Below are positions 27,419 to 36,122 of a DNA stretch of 64,000 nt, in pieces; position 1 is the stretch's first letter; each line of letters starts with the position of its first letter. The DNA is taken from assembly GCF_000719285.1 (NCBI RefSeq), contig NZ_JOFS01000025.1, forward strand, positions 52,075 through 116,074, read 5' to 3'. The notes under the pieces are model-generated. The model was not told where the DNA came from, did not search any database, and saw only the letters and a program-made list of their open reading frames with translations. A program made the translations under genes and the position numbers. Origin of the DNA: Streptomyces bicolor (GTDB taxonomy: Bacteria > Actinomycetota > Actinomycetes > Streptomycetales > Streptomycetaceae).

Positions 27419-27919
27419 ATGGCGGCCCAGGCCCCGATACTCGACGAGTTCCGCCGGCTCAGAGCCCGGGTGCCGCAGCTGACCGGAGCGCTCGCGGCCG
27501 GCGTGGACGGCCTCGTCCTCGCCCACGACACCCCGGGCGTAGAGCCGGACGGACTCGCCGCGCTCACCGCCGCCGCACTCGGCGTCGCGATCCGGGTGAC
27601 GGACGCGACCGGCCGGGGCGACTTCCGCGAACTGCTCCTGCGCGGGACGGACGGCTATGTCGCGACGTATGCCGCGGGCCGCACCGCCGTGCTGACGCTG
27701 CTCGCCCAGGACGGCGTCAACGTCGGCCGGCTGCACCTGGAGGGCCGTCGTGCCGCTGCCCGCATCGGGGAGCTCGTCGACGCGGAGGTGAAGCCGGTGC
27801 GCAACGGCCCTGCCAAGAGCTCCGCGAAGGAGGCCGCCAAACCCATGCCCACCCGCACGAGAACCGCACGTTCCGCACGTAGCACCACCGCCGACGCGCG
27901 GACCACTACCGAGAGTTGA
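27419..27919 (+). CDS. Roadblock/LC7-domain protein with basic tail
   Basis: GAGAGGAG upstream supports ATG 27419 (166 residues); ATG 27362, overlapping the previous gene, would add 19 residues. The Roadblock domain shows DEFRRLRARVPQLTGALAAG, DGLVLAHDTPG, LLLRGTDGYVATYAAG and AVLTLLAQDGVNVGRLHLEG. The C-terminal 35 residues are Lys/Arg/Ala/Thr rich and probably disordered. Likely heterodimerises with the flanking Roadblock proteins (inference). Confidence 0.75.
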   Translation: MAAQAPILDEFRRLRARVPQLTGALAAGVDGLVLAHDTPGVEPDGLAALTAAALGVAIRVTDATGRGDFRELLLRGTDGYVATYAAGRTAVLTLLAQDGVNVGRLHLEGRRAAARIGELVDAEVKPVRNGPAKSSAKEAAKPMPTRTRTARSARSTTADARTTTES

Positions 27920-27933
27920 GAGGACCACACCTC

Positions 27934-28308
27934 ATGGCCAACACCGAGACCACGCTGAAGGAATGCCTCGCCTCCATCGAGGGCGCGACCGGGGTCGCGC
28001 TCGTCGACTACACCAGCGGGATGGCGCTCGGCACGCTGGGCGGCAGCAAGGGCTTCGACCTCAACGTCGCCGCCGCCGGCAACACCGACGTCGTCCGCGC
28101 GAAGATGCGCACGATGGAGCACCTCGGCCTCAAGGGCGGCATCGAGGACATCCTGATCACGCTGACCGACCAGTACCACCTGATCCGGCTGATCACCGGG
28201 CGCGGAGGCAACGGCCTCTTCCTCTACCTGGTCCTCGACGGCAAGCGGGCCAACCTGGCGATGGCCCGGCACCAGTTGAAGAAGATCGAGCAGGACCTCG
28301 AGGTCTGA
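27934..28308 (+). CDS. Roadblock/LC7-domain protein, last of the cassette
   Basis: The 124-residue protein from ATG 27934 contains GATGVALVDYTSGMALGTLG, NVAAAGNTDVVRAKMRTMEH, EDILITLTDQYHLIRLI and LYLVLDGKRANLAMARHQLK. It is 14 bases downstream of the third gene. It is a closer family match than its paralogue at 26204. Four-gene cassettes of this type differ from the classical Streptomyces conservons, which add a kinase, DUF742 and a GTPase. Its stop is one base from the stop of the convergent membrane-protein gene. Confidence 0.78.
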   Translation: MANTETTLKECLASIEGATGVALVDYTSGMALGTLGGSKGFDLNVAAAGNTDVVRAKMRTMEHLGLKGGIEDILITLTDQYHLIRLITGRGGNGLFLYLVLDGKRANLAMARHQLKKIEQDLEV

Positions 28309-28309
28309 C

Positions 28310-28894
28310 CTACACGAGCGCCGCGGTGCGGCGGCGGGCCCCACCCGGGGCCGCGTCGCCCGCGGCGATGCCCGTACTGCGGTAGGCCTTGACCGCCTTG
28401 CCCGCCGGCCGGCCACCCCGTCGGTCGAGCCAGTCCACGCGCACCCACAGCAGGGCGTTCCCGTCCCGCTCCCGCCGCCCGAGCCACGCGGCCTTGAGCC
28501 GCAGCCCCGCCCCGCACCCCGCCAGCAGCATCCCGCCCGCCGCCGGCACGGCGAACGCGCTGCCCAGCGCGGCGAGGAACGCCAGCAGCAGCCACCAGCG
28601 GTGGCCCCGGCGCCAGTTGCGCACGGCCACGGCGCGGTCCTGGAGCACGTCGTGCTTGCCGGCGCGGGCGGCCGAGCGGGTGAGAGCGGTGTAGCGCCCG
28701 CGGCGTACGTACGGCACCGCCGCCACAGCGACGATGAACAGCGCGGCCCCCGCCAGCACCCCGATCCGGCGTCCGGTCAGCCCCGGCGCCAGCACGCCGA
28801 TGCCCGCCGCGAACACCCCGAGCCACCACAGCGGCGCCGCCCCAGCCCGTACGACGACAGCCACCCGAGCCAGTCCCTGACCTCCGCGTGCCAC
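28310..28894 (-). CDS. Hypothetical multi-pass membrane protein
   Basis: From GTG 28894 the product has 194 residues with four hydrophobic stretches (about 12-30, 40-62, 95-112 and 115-130), including WWLGVFAAGIGVLAPGL and WWLLLAFLAALGSAFAV. The C-terminal third is basic and soluble (WVRVDWLDRRGGRPAGKAVK). I do not recognise a family. It converges on the Roadblock cassette with one base between stops. Confidence 0.7.
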   Translation of the reverse strand: MARGGQGLARVAVVVRAGAAPLWWLGVFAAGIGVLAPGLTGRRIGVLAGAALFIVAVAAVPYVRRGRYTALTRSAARAGKHDVLQDRAVAVRNWRRGHRWWLLLAFLAALGSAFAVPAAGGMLLAGCGAGLRLKAAWLGRRERDGNALLWVRVDWLDRRGGRPAGKAVKAYRSTGIAAGDAAPGGARRRTAALV

Positions 28895-28980
28895 GTTCCG
28901 CCTCCTCGTCGTCCTGGCACAGTCGTGTCGGGCGGCAGATTAGTGAACGAATGTGAGACAAGCCTTAAGAAACCTCAGGC

Positions 28981-29841
28981 TCACTCCACGAACAGCCCCC
29001 GAGTCGCCGCCCGCGCGTCGAACTCCTCCAGCCGCGCCTGCGCGTCCGGCAGGTCGTCGCACATCGCCTCCAGCAGGACCCGGCCCAGCAGCATCGGCGC
29101 GCAGGCCGTGTCGAAGGCGAGGCCCGTGCCGACGGCGGCGGGCAGCAGCAGGTCGGACACCTTGGCGACCGGCGCGAAGGCGGAGTCGGCCACCGTCACC
29201 ACCGTGAGCCCGGACTCCTTGGCATACGCCAGGGTGTCCACGACCTCGCGCGGATGCCGGGGCAGCGCGAAGCAGAGCAGGGTCGTCGCCCCGGCCCGTA
29301 CGGCGGCGTCGATACGGTCGTGGATCATGGTGCCGCCCTCGTGCAGCAGCCGGACGTCCGGGTGGACCTTGGCGGCGAAGTACGCGAAGCCGTACGCCTG
29401 GGAGGCGGCCGCCCGCAGGCCCAGCACCGGCAGCGGGCGCGAGGCGGCGAGCAGGCGTCCCGCCTTCTGCACCGGTCGCGGGTCGGCCAGCAGCTCGGCC
29501 AGGTGCCGCAGGTTCTCGATCTCGGCCTCGACGGCCTGCTGGTACTCGTTGTACGAGCCGGTGTCCGCCGCCGGCTCGACGGGCGCGACCTCGCGCAGAT
29601 GCCTGCGCAGCGCCGGGTAGCCGTCGAAGCCGAGGGCGACGGCGAAGCGGGTCACGGACGGCTGGCTGACCCCGGCCAGCTCGGCCAGTTCCACGCTGGA
29701 CAGGAACGGCACGTCGGCGGCCCGTCGCACCATGCTGTGCGCGATGCGCCGCTGGGTCGGGGTCAGCCGGTGCCCTTCGAAGAGCGCCTGGAGTCGTGAG
29801 GCGGGGCTGTCCGCCCCGCCCGTGTTCCTGTCCGCGCTCAT
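28981..29841 (-). CDS. RpiR/MurR-family transcriptional regulator
   Basis: The 286-residue protein has an RpiR helix-turn-helix (TPTQRRIAHSMVRRAADVPF then SSVELAELAGVSQPSVTRFA) at about 20-75. A SIS-type ligand domain follows, with LGLRAAASQAYGFAYFAAKV, GATTLLCFALPRHPREVVDT and AVGTGLAFDTACAPMLLGRVL. SIS domains usually sense phosphosugars. Here the start overlaps the stop of the HAL-like gene, so the ligand may be tied to that protein. The 18-bp palindrome at 31461-31478 is a candidate operator. Confidence 0.88.
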   Translation of the reverse strand: MSADRNTGGADSPASRLQALFEGHRLTPTQRRIAHSMVRRAADVPFLSSVELAELAGVSQPSVTRFAVALGFDGYPALRRHLREVAPVEPAADTGSYNEYQQAVEAEIENLRHLAELLADPRPVQKAGRLLAASRPLPVLGLRAAASQAYGFAYFAAKVHPDVRLLHEGGTMIHDRIDAAVRAGATTLLCFALPRHPREVVDTLAYAKESGLTVVTVADSAFAPVAKVSDLLLPAAVGTGLAFDTACAPMLLGRVLLEAMCDDLPDAQARLEEFDARAATRGLFVE

Positions 29842-31355
29842 GCCGCGCTCCCCCTCCAGATCTCCGTGAACCGGTCCAGCAGTGCCGCCGCCGCCGCCAC
29901 GTCGTCGGTGAGCGGCCGGTCGGCCAGGTCGTCGTCGAGCACCGACTCGGCCAGCTCCAGCGCCCGGCCGACCGGAAGCTCAGGGTCGGGCCTGAGGCCG
30001 CGCTGGCGCAACGCCCGTACGGCGGCGACGAGTTCACAGCCGACGACGAGACGGTACGCGCCGCACGCGCGCAGTGTCTGCCGCGCGGCGAGCGAGGCGA
30101 AGCTCGCCTGCTCCTCCACGCCCCGGGAGAGTACAGCGTGGCCGAGCGAGGCGGGAGCGGAGAAGGCGCGCAGGTCACCGAGGGCGGCCGCGGCGGCGTA
30201 CTCCAGGATCATCACGCCGGACGAGGCGGGCTCGGCGTCGGCGAGGAAGGGCTTCAGGCGGGTGTAGGCGGGCTCGTTCAGGGTGGACAGGCGGGACGTC
30301 GACAGCCGGGCCACCTGGGTCAGCGCCAGCCTGAAGTGGTCCAGGGCGAGGGCGAGTTGGGCCTGGTAGAAGCCGCCGTGGTGGTAGGCGGCCATGTCCT
30401 CGGGGGAGATGAGGGGGTTCTCGGCGGCCGCGTTGATCTCGACCGCGAGCACCTCCTCCAGGGCATCGGCGGCGTCGTGCGCGGGGCCGTGGATCTGGGG
30501 CAGGCAGCGGAAGCCGTACGGGTCCTGGATGCGGCCCAGCGGCGGGGTCGGCCGGTCCTCGGCGCCGATCAACTCCCGCATCCGGCGGGCGACTTCGGTG
30601 CTGCCCCGGTGCGGTCGGGCGGTGTGCACGGGTGCGGCGTACGCCTCGTGGGAGCCGTCGACGGCGAGCAGGGACAGGGCGGCGACGACCTGGGTGGCGG
30701 CGACGAGGCCGCGCAGCTCATGCAGGGCGAGGGCCGCCTGGCCGAGGGTGAGGGCGTTGCTGCTGATGAACGCGAGGGCGTCGTTGTTGTCGAGCGGCTG
30801 CGCCTCGGGGGCGCCGGAGCCGCGCCAGGGATGCTCGCCGGCCAGTGCGAGGCCGGTCTGCGCGAGCGCCGCGAGGTCGCCGGTGCCGACGGAGCCGAAC
30901 TCGTTCACCACCGGGTGGGCGCCGTTCTCCAGGGCGTCGCACAGGGCCGTGATGACGCTGGGGCGCAGGCCCGCGCCGCCGGCCAGCAACTGGTTGGCGC
31001 GTACGGCGAGCATGGCCCGCACCTGCCGGGCGGGCAGTTCCTCGCCGATGGCACCGGCGTGGCTGCGCAGCAGACGCAGGCCGTGCTCGGCGGCGGCCTC
31101 GGTGGGCACGTCCTCGTTCCGGTTGGCGCCCACGCCGGTGGAGCGGCCGTAGACGCGCCCGGTCGCGGCGATGAGGCGGGCGGCGTCCCAGGACTCCTCG
31201 GCGCGCTTCATCGCGTCGGTCGCGGGCACCGGGCGCGCGGTCCCGTCGGCGAGGCGTACGACATCCTCGACGCCGAGCCCGATCCCGTCGAGGACGACCA
31301 GGCCGGTGTGTCCAGAAGACACCACACTCAGCGCGTCCACGATCCGAGACGACAT
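29838..31355 (-). CDS. Aromatic amino acid lyase-like (HAL/PAL fold) protein lacking the MIO-forming triad
   Basis: The 505-residue protein has the full lyase layout: VYGRSTGVGANRNEDVP near 68, a region aligning to the MIO loop, QDPYGFRCLPQIHGPAHDA, and NAAAENPLI. At the loop, where histidine and phenylalanine ammonia-lyases read GSVGASGDLAPLAH, it reads GSVGTGDLAALAQ near residue 155. The Ala-Ser-Gly that cyclises into the electrophilic cofactor is absent and one residue is missing. The DNA there is clean (GGC ACC GGC GAC). It is therefore probably not an ordinary ammonia-lyase. It overlaps the RpiR gene (ATGA) and is divergent from an osmoprotectant-type transporter. Confidence 0.85.
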   Translation of the reverse strand: MSSRIVDALSVVSSGHTGLVVLDGIGLGVEDVVRLADGTARPVPATDAMKRAEESWDAARLIAATGRVYGRSTGVGANRNEDVPTEAAAEHGLRLLRSHAGAIGEELPARQVRAMLAVRANQLLAGGAGLRPSVITALCDALENGAHPVVNEFGSVGTGDLAALAQTGLALAGEHPWRGSGAPEAQPLDNNDALAFISSNALTLGQAALALHELRGLVAATQVVAALSLLAVDGSHEAYAAPVHTARPHRGSTEVARRMRELIGAEDRPTPPLGRIQDPYGFRCLPQIHGPAHDAADALEEVLAVEINAAAENPLISPEDMAAYHHGGFYQAQLALALDHFRLALTQVARLSTSRLSTLNEPAYTRLKPFLADAEPASSGVMILEYAAAAALGDLRAFSAPASLGHAVLSRGVEEQASFASLAARQTLRACGAYRLVVGCELVAAVRALRQRGLRPDPELPVGRALELAESVLDDDLADRPLTDDVAAAAALLDRFTEIWRGSAA

Positions 31356-31460
31356 CAAGCCCAAACTCCCCTCAACCCGGACATCCGATCTCGCCCTTCA
31401 GTCAGCCGTTACTTCGGATTTACACCAACCCGTTGACAACTTATTCACCTACCGAGAACT

Positions 31461-31478
31461 CTGCATGACGTTATACAG
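31461..31478. promoter_or_regulatory. 18-bp palindrome between HAL-like gene and ABC transporter
   Basis: CTGCATGACGTTATACAG reads as CTGyATrACGTyATrCAG on both strands. It lies 19 bases before the ABC-transporter start and downstream of TTGACA (31433-31438), where a repressor would block transcription. The neighbouring RpiR protein is the natural candidate. Confidence 0.55.
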
Positions 31479-31496
31479 CCGGGCAAGGGACATCTC

Positions 31497-32531
31497 ATGA
31501 TCCAGTTCGACGCGGTCCACAAGCGCTTCCCCAACGGCACGACAGCAGTCCATGATCTCTCCCTGGAGGTGCCGGAGGGCGGGGTGACCGTCCTGGTGGG
31601 ATCCTCCGGTTGCGGCAAGACGACCACCCTGCGGATGATCAACCGGATGGTGGAACCGACCTCCGGCACCATCCGGGTCGGCGGCAAGGACGTCACCCGC
31701 CAGGACGCCGCCGAGCTGCGCCGCTCCATCGGGTACGTCATCCAGCAGGCGGGCCTGTTCCCGCACCGCACGGTGCTCGACAACATCGCCACCGTCCCGC
31801 TGCTGCTGGGACACGGCCGGAAGAAGGCCCGCGCCCGCGCGGCGGAACTCCTCGAGACCGTCGGCCTGAGCGGCGACGCCGGCAAGCGTTACCCGCACCA
31901 GCTCTCCGGCGGCCAGCAGCAACGCGTCGGCGTGGCCCGCGCGCTCGCCGCCGACCCGCCCGTACTGCTGATGGACGAGCCGTTCGGCGCGGTCGACCCC
32001 GTAGTGCGCACCCAGCTCCAGGACGAACTCCTGCGCCTCCAGAAGGAGCTGAGCAAGACCATCGTCTTCGTCACGCACGACATCGACGAAGCCGTACGGC
32101 TCGGCGACCAGATCGCGATCTTCCGCACCGGTGGCCACCTCGTCCAGTGCGCCTCCCCCGCCGAGCTCCTCGCCCGCCCCGCCGACGACTTCGTGGCCGA
32201 CTTCCTCGGCGCCGAGCGCGGCCTGAAGCTGCTGTCGCTGAAGACGCTCGCGGACGTCCCGCAGGGCCCGGCGCCGGAGGGGGGCGACTGGAGCCTCGTA
32301 CTCGACGCGGCGAACAAGCCCGTGCACTGGGCGTCGAAGGACGCCGAGATCCCCGTACGACCGCTGACGGACGGCGACTCCCTGCTCGCCGCGCTCAACG
32401 AGTCCATCGCCTCCCCCACCGGCCTGGTGGCCCGCGTCGACGCGGACGGCGTCCTCACCGGCGTATCGTCCCGCGACGACATCCACGAGCACGCGGGCCA
32501 GGCCCACACCGACGCACGGGTGGCGGCATGA
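31497..32531 (+). CDS. Osmoprotectant-type ABC transporter ATP-binding protein (OpuCA/ProV-like)
   Basis: The 344-residue protein has Walker A GSSGCGKTTT, Q-loop IQQAGLFPH, signature LSGGQQQRVGVARAL, Walker B VLLMDEPFGAVDP and switch His in VTHDIDEA. A C-terminal extension of about 100 residues ends in a CBS-like stretch (LVARVDADGVLTGVSSRDDI), seen in glycine-betaine/choline transporters where it senses ionic strength. First gene of a four-gene operon; its stop overlaps the next start. Confidence 0.9.
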   Translation: MIQFDAVHKRFPNGTTAVHDLSLEVPEGGVTVLVGSSGCGKTTTLRMINRMVEPTSGTIRVGGKDVTRQDAAELRRSIGYVIQQAGLFPHRTVLDNIATVPLLLGHGRKKARARAAELLETVGLSGDAGKRYPHQLSGGQQQRVGVARALAADPPVLLMDEPFGAVDPVVRTQLQDELLRLQKELSKTIVFVTHDIDEAVRLGDQIAIFRTGGHLVQCASPAELLARPADDFVADFLGAERGLKLLSLKTLADVPQGPAPEGGDWSLVLDAANKPVHWASKDAEIPVRPLTDGDSLLAALNESIASPTGLVARVDADGVLTGVSSRDDIHEHAGQAHTDARVAA

Positions 32532-33169
32532 CCATCGACTGGTCGTGGACAGCCGACCACACCGACGACCTCACCACCCTGACGCTCTCCCACCTCCAGG
32601 CCGCGCTCACCGCCGTCTTCCTGGGCGTCCTCATCTCGCTGCCCCTCGCGGTGGTCGCCCACCGGGTCCGCCCCCTGCGCGGCTTCCTGCTCGGCCTCTC
32701 GAACGTCCTGTTCACGATCCCGTCGATCGCGATCTTCGTGCTGCTGCTCCCGGTCAGCGGCCTCACCCGCACCACGACCGTGATCGGCCTGACGGTCTAC
32801 ACCCTGGTCGTCCTGCTGCGGAACACCGTCGAGGGCCTCGACTCGGTCCCCGTGAAGGTGAAGGAGGCCGCGAAGGCGATGGGCACGCGCCCCCTGCGCA
32901 CGCTCCTCACCGTCGAGTTCCCGCTCGCGCTCCCCGTGATCATGGCCGGTGTCCGGATCGCGACCGTCATGTCCATCTCCCTGGTCTCGGTCGCGACCTA
33001 CATCGGCGACGGCGGCCTCGGCCAGCTCTTCACCGACGGCTTCCAGCGCAACTTCCCGACCCCGGTGATCGTCGGAGTGGTCCTCACGCTGCTCCTGGCC
33101 GTGGTCGCGGACGCCCTGCTGGTCGCCCTCCAGTACGTCCTGACCCCGTGGCGGAGGCGGCGAGCCTGA
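32528..33169 (+). CDS. Osmoprotectant ABC transporter permease 1
   Basis: ATG 32528 overlaps the previous stop. The 213-residue protein has five to six helices and the permease EAA-like loop VKEAAKAMGTRPLRTLLTVEFPL (read as two pieces around residue 120), which contacts the ATPase. VSVATYIGDGGLGQLFTDGF near the end is typical of OpuCB/ProW proteins. It is separated from permease 2 by one base. Confidence 0.9.
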   Translation: MTIDWSWTADHTDDLTTLTLSHLQAALTAVFLGVLISLPLAVVAHRVRPLRGFLLGLSNVLFTIPSIAIFVLLLPVSGLTRTTTVIGLTVYTLVVLLRNTVEGLDSVPVKVKEAAKAMGTRPLRTLLTVEFPLALPVIMAGVRIATVMSISLVSVATYIGDGGLGQLFTDGFQRNFPTPVIVGVVLTLLLAVVADALLVALQYVLTPWRRRRA

Positions 33170-33170
33170 C

Positions 33171-33869
33171 ATGTACGAACTCTTCAAGAACCTCGGCGAC
33201 TGGCTGGTCAGCGGCGAGCAGTGGTCCGGCCCGGACGGCATCGGCCATCGCCTGGCCGAACACCTCCAGTACTCCCTCCTCGCCACGCTCATCGCGGCCG
33301 CGATCGGCCTCCCCCTCGGCCTGCTGATCGGCCACACCGGCAAGGGCGCCTTCCTCGCGATCAACCTCGCGTCCTTCGGCCGCGCACTGCCGACCGTCGG
33401 CCTGGTCGTGCTGGTCTTCCTGGCCGGCGGCCTGTCCATGCTCCCGGTCTACGTCGCCCTGGTCGCCCTCGCGGTCCCGGCGATCGTCACCAACACCTAC
33501 GCGGGGATGACGGCCGTGGACCCGGACGTGAAGGACGCGGCACGCGGGCAGGGCATGCGCGGCCACCAGGTCCTGTTCCAGGTGGAACTCCCCCTCGCGC
33601 TCCCCCTGGTCATGACGGGCCTGCGTCTGGCCCTGATCCAGGTCGTGGCCACGGCGACCATCGCCGCGTACGTCTCCTTCGGCGGCCTGGGCCGCTACGT
33701 CTTCGACGGCCTCGCCCAGCGCGACCTCGTGCAGGTGCTCGGCGGCGCGGTGCTGGTCGCCGTGGTCGCCGTAGCCCTGGATCTGCTGCTCTCCGGCCTC
33801 CAACGCTTCCTCTTCCTCCCCCACTCTCGGCTTCGCTCGAGCGGGGGGACCCCCACCCGCACCGCCTAG
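33171..33869 (+). CDS. Osmoprotectant ABC transporter permease 2
   Basis: The 232-residue paired permease has about six helices and the coupling loop DVKDAARGQGMRGHQVLFQV, followed by AYVSFGGLGRYVFDGLAQRD. Two unequal permeases with one ATPase and one lipoprotein are the OpuB/OpuC arrangement. The last 15 residues are basic and hydrophilic. Confidence 0.9.
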   Translation: MYELFKNLGDWLVSGEQWSGPDGIGHRLAEHLQYSLLATLIAAAIGLPLGLLIGHTGKGAFLAINLASFGRALPTVGLVVLVFLAGGLSMLPVYVALVALAVPAIVTNTYAGMTAVDPDVKDAARGQGMRGHQVLFQVELPLALPLVMTGLRLALIQVVATATIAAYVSFGGLGRYVFDGLAQRDLVQVLGGAVLVAVVAVALDLLLSGLQRFLFLPHSRLRSSGGTPTRTA

Positions 33870-33879
33870 GGACCTCTCC

Positions 33880-34824
33880 ATGAACCTTCCGATGAACCGA
33901 CGCACGCTCCTCGGCGGCCTCTTCGCAGCGGCCTCCGTCCCCGCCCTCGCCGCCTGCTCCAGCGGCATCACCTCGCTCGAAGGCCAGGGCACGACCTCCG
34001 GTGGCGGTGGCTCCAGCAAGGACGGCATCACCATCGGCACCGCCAACTTCACCGAGAACCAGGTGCTCGGGTACCTGTACGCCGCCGTGCTGGAAGCGGC
34101 CGGGGTGAAGGTGACCGTCCGCCCCAACCTCGGCACCCGCGAGATCCTCATCCCCGCCCTGAAGGGCGGCGACATCGACCTGCTCCCCGAGTACCAGGGC
34201 GCCCTGCTGCACTACGTCGCCCCCAAGGCGACGGCGACGGAGGAGGGCGAGATGCAGAACGCCCTGACCATGGCGCTCCCCAGCGGCCTGCAGGTGCTGG
34301 CGTACGGCATGGCCGAGGACTCGGACGCCTTCGTCGTCACCCGGCGGACGGCCGAGAAGTACGGTCTGGTCTCCCTCGCCGACCTGAAGAAGCGGAACGG
34401 CGAGCTGGTCATCGGCGCGGCGCCCGAGGTGAAGAAGCGGGAGGTCGGGGTGGTGGGCCTGAAGGAGGTCTACGGCGTGGAGTTCAAGGAGTTCAAGTCG
34501 CTGGACTCCTCCGGTCCGCTGGTCAAGGGCGCCCTGAAGAAGGGCGATGTGGACGTGGCGAACCTCTTCACCACCGACACCGACATCCAGGCCAACGACT
34601 GGGTGGTCCTGACCGACCCCAAGAACCTCATCCCCGGCCAGCACGTCGTCCCGCTCATCGCCGACCGCAAGGCCGACTCCACCGTCCGTAAGGCCCTCGC
34701 CGAGCTCGGCAACACCCTGACCACCGCCCAGCTCACCGAGCTGAACCGGCAGGTGGACAAGGACAAGAAGGACCCCGAGGACGTGGCGAACGCGTACGCG
34801 AAGGAGCACGGGCTGGTGAAGTGA
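33880..34824 (+). CDS. Osmoprotectant-binding lipoprotein (OpuCC/QAT-type)
   Basis: The 314-residue precursor starts with a twin-arginine signal (MNRRTLLGGLFAAASVPALA) ending in a lipobox AAC, so it is probably Tat-exported and lipidated. The mature part matches glycine-betaine/carnitine/choline binding proteins: TIGTANFTENQVLGYLYAAV, IDLLPEYQGALL and DVANLFTTDTDIQANDWVVL. Ligand choice cannot be read from sequence. Last gene of the operon; induction by osmolarity or by a ligand of the nearby RpiR protein is plausible. Confidence 0.9.
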   Translation: MNLPMNRRTLLGGLFAAASVPALAACSSGITSLEGQGTTSGGGGSSKDGITIGTANFTENQVLGYLYAAVLEAAGVKVTVRPNLGTREILIPALKGGDIDLLPEYQGALLHYVAPKATATEEGEMQNALTMALPSGLQVLAYGMAEDSDAFVVTRRTAEKYGLVSLADLKKRNGELVIGAAPEVKKREVGVVGLKEVYGVEFKEFKSLDSSGPLVKGALKKGDVDVANLFTTDTDIQANDWVVLTDPKNLIPGQHVVPLIADRKADSTVRKALAELGNTLTTAQLTELNRQVDKDKKDPEDVANAYAKEHGLVK

Positions 34825-34895
34825 CGGCACACCCCCTGACGAACAGGGGGGCTAACCCCAGTGCGGCCGTCTCACCCGCTGCCTACCGTGGGCGT

Positions 34896-35336
34896 ATGAC
34901 CGGAATGGAAGCGCGGGACACCGAGCTCAAGAAGGAACTCAACGCCACCCTGCAGGCTCGCAGGGAGCTGGGCGACGAGTACGAGTCCGCGCTGGTCGAC
35001 TCGTTCATGGAGAAGGTCGACCAGCGTATCGACGGGGCTGTCGAGCGCCGGCTGCGACGTCAGCTGGCCGAGCAGCAGATGGTGGTGGCCCGCGGCGCGC
35101 GGTCACCGAAGCCGACGGACTCCTTCGGCGAGCGCTTCGGCTTCGGCATCGTCTCGCTGGTCATGGCCATCCCGCTGTCCGGCATCGGCGGCGGCGTGGC
35201 CGGTCTCTCCGGTCTGCTGGTCACCTGGGTCGGCATCGTCGGCGTGAACGTCGTCCAGGCGGTGCGCACCAACCCCGGCCTGTTCCGGGGCTGGCGCCGC
35301 AAGGCCGCCAAGGGCGACGACAAGTGGGAGGACTGA
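34896..35336 (+). CDS. Small integral membrane protein, probably leaderless
   Basis: ATG 34896 is preceded by TACCGT nine bases upstream and no ribosome site, the pattern of a leaderless Streptomyces transcript. The 146-residue protein has a charged coiled-coil-like N-terminal half (TELKKELNATLQARRELGDE, MEKVDQRIDGAVERRLRRQL) and two helices (FGIVSLVMAIPLSGIGGGVA, GLLVTWVGIVGVNVVQ). The conserved look and codon use support a real gene; function unknown. Confidence 0.8.
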   Translation: MTGMEARDTELKKELNATLQARRELGDEYESALVDSFMEKVDQRIDGAVERRLRRQLAEQQMVVARGARSPKPTDSFGERFGFGIVSLVMAIPLSGIGGGVAGLSGLLVTWVGIVGVNVVQAVRTNPGLFRGWRRKAAKGDDKWED

Positions 35337-35360
35337 GCCTCCCCCTGCCGGTCGTGCCGC

Positions 35361-36122
35361 TCACGCCTGCCGGGTCGGCATCGCCATGATCTGCCGCAGG
35401 TTCACATGCCGGGGCCGGCTCGTCGCGTACGCCACCACGTCGGCGAGTTCCTGCGCCGACAGCGCGCCGATCGCCTGAAGCATGCCCTCGACCTGCTCCG
35501 ACAGCTCGGTGTTGTCGTTGTGCAGCCGCAGCTCGCTCTCCACGAACCCCGGCTCGATGTTGGTGACCCGTACGTCACGTGGCCCGAACTCGGTGCGCAG
35601 GCACTGGGAAAGATAGGTGACCGCGGCCTTGGTCGCGCCGTACACCGCGTAGTTGGGGAAGGTGAGGTGCGCGGCGACCGACGAAATGTTCACCAGGTCG
35701 GCGGTACGGCCGTCAGCGGCCGCAGCCACCAGATCGCCGGTGAACGCCCGGACGACGCGCAGTACCCCGGTCACATTGGTGTCGATCATCCGCTGCCACT
35801 CGTCGATCCGCCCGGCGTCGACGGGGTTGCCCAGCATGACACCGGCGTTGTTGACGACGAGGTCGACGGCCCCGTACACGTCGTGGATCCGCTCCACGGC
35901 GGCCGTCACGGACGCGTCGTCGGTGACGTCGGCGACGACGGCCAGCGCCGCACCCCCTCCCGCCGTGATCTTCGCGGCGAGCTCGTCCAGCCGCTGCCCG
36001 CGCCGCGCCAGCAACGCGACCCGCGCTCCCCGCTCCGCGAGCAGCACGGCGATGGCCTCGCCGATCCCGCTCGCCGCGCCGGTCACGACGGCGGTACGGC
36101 CGGTCAGGTTCTCGTACGACAT
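35361..36122 (-). CDS. Short-chain dehydrogenase/reductase
   Basis: From ATG 36122, after GGAGGAG, the protein has 253 residues. Classical SDR features are AVVTGAASGIGEAIA (cofactor), VNNAGVM, the Ser in VNISSVAAH and YGATKAAV (catalytic Tyr and Lys), then NIEPGFVESE. An Arg after the first beta strand (LARRGQR) suggests NADP. Substrate unknown. It is divergent from an XRE regulator across 133 bases, which probably controls it. Confidence 0.92.
   Translation of the reverse strand: MSYENLTGRTAVVTGAASGIGEAIAVLLAERGARVALLARRGQRLDELAAKITAGGGAALAVVADVTDDASVTAAVERIHDVYGAVDLVVNNAGVMLGNPVDAGRIDEWQRMIDTNVTGVLRVVRAFTGDLVAAAADGRTADLVNISSVAAHLTFPNYAVYGATKAAVTYLSQCLRTEFGPRDVRVTNIEPGFVESELRLHNDNTELSEQVEGMLQAIGALSAQELADVVAYATSRPRHVNLRQIMAMPTRQA

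Noticed and set aside
29838..31355. The histidine ammonia-lyase (hutH) of the nearby hut operon
   Set aside because: It lacks the Ala-Ser-Gly triad needed to form the cofactor, and it is coupled to an RpiR regulator over 5 kb from hutU.
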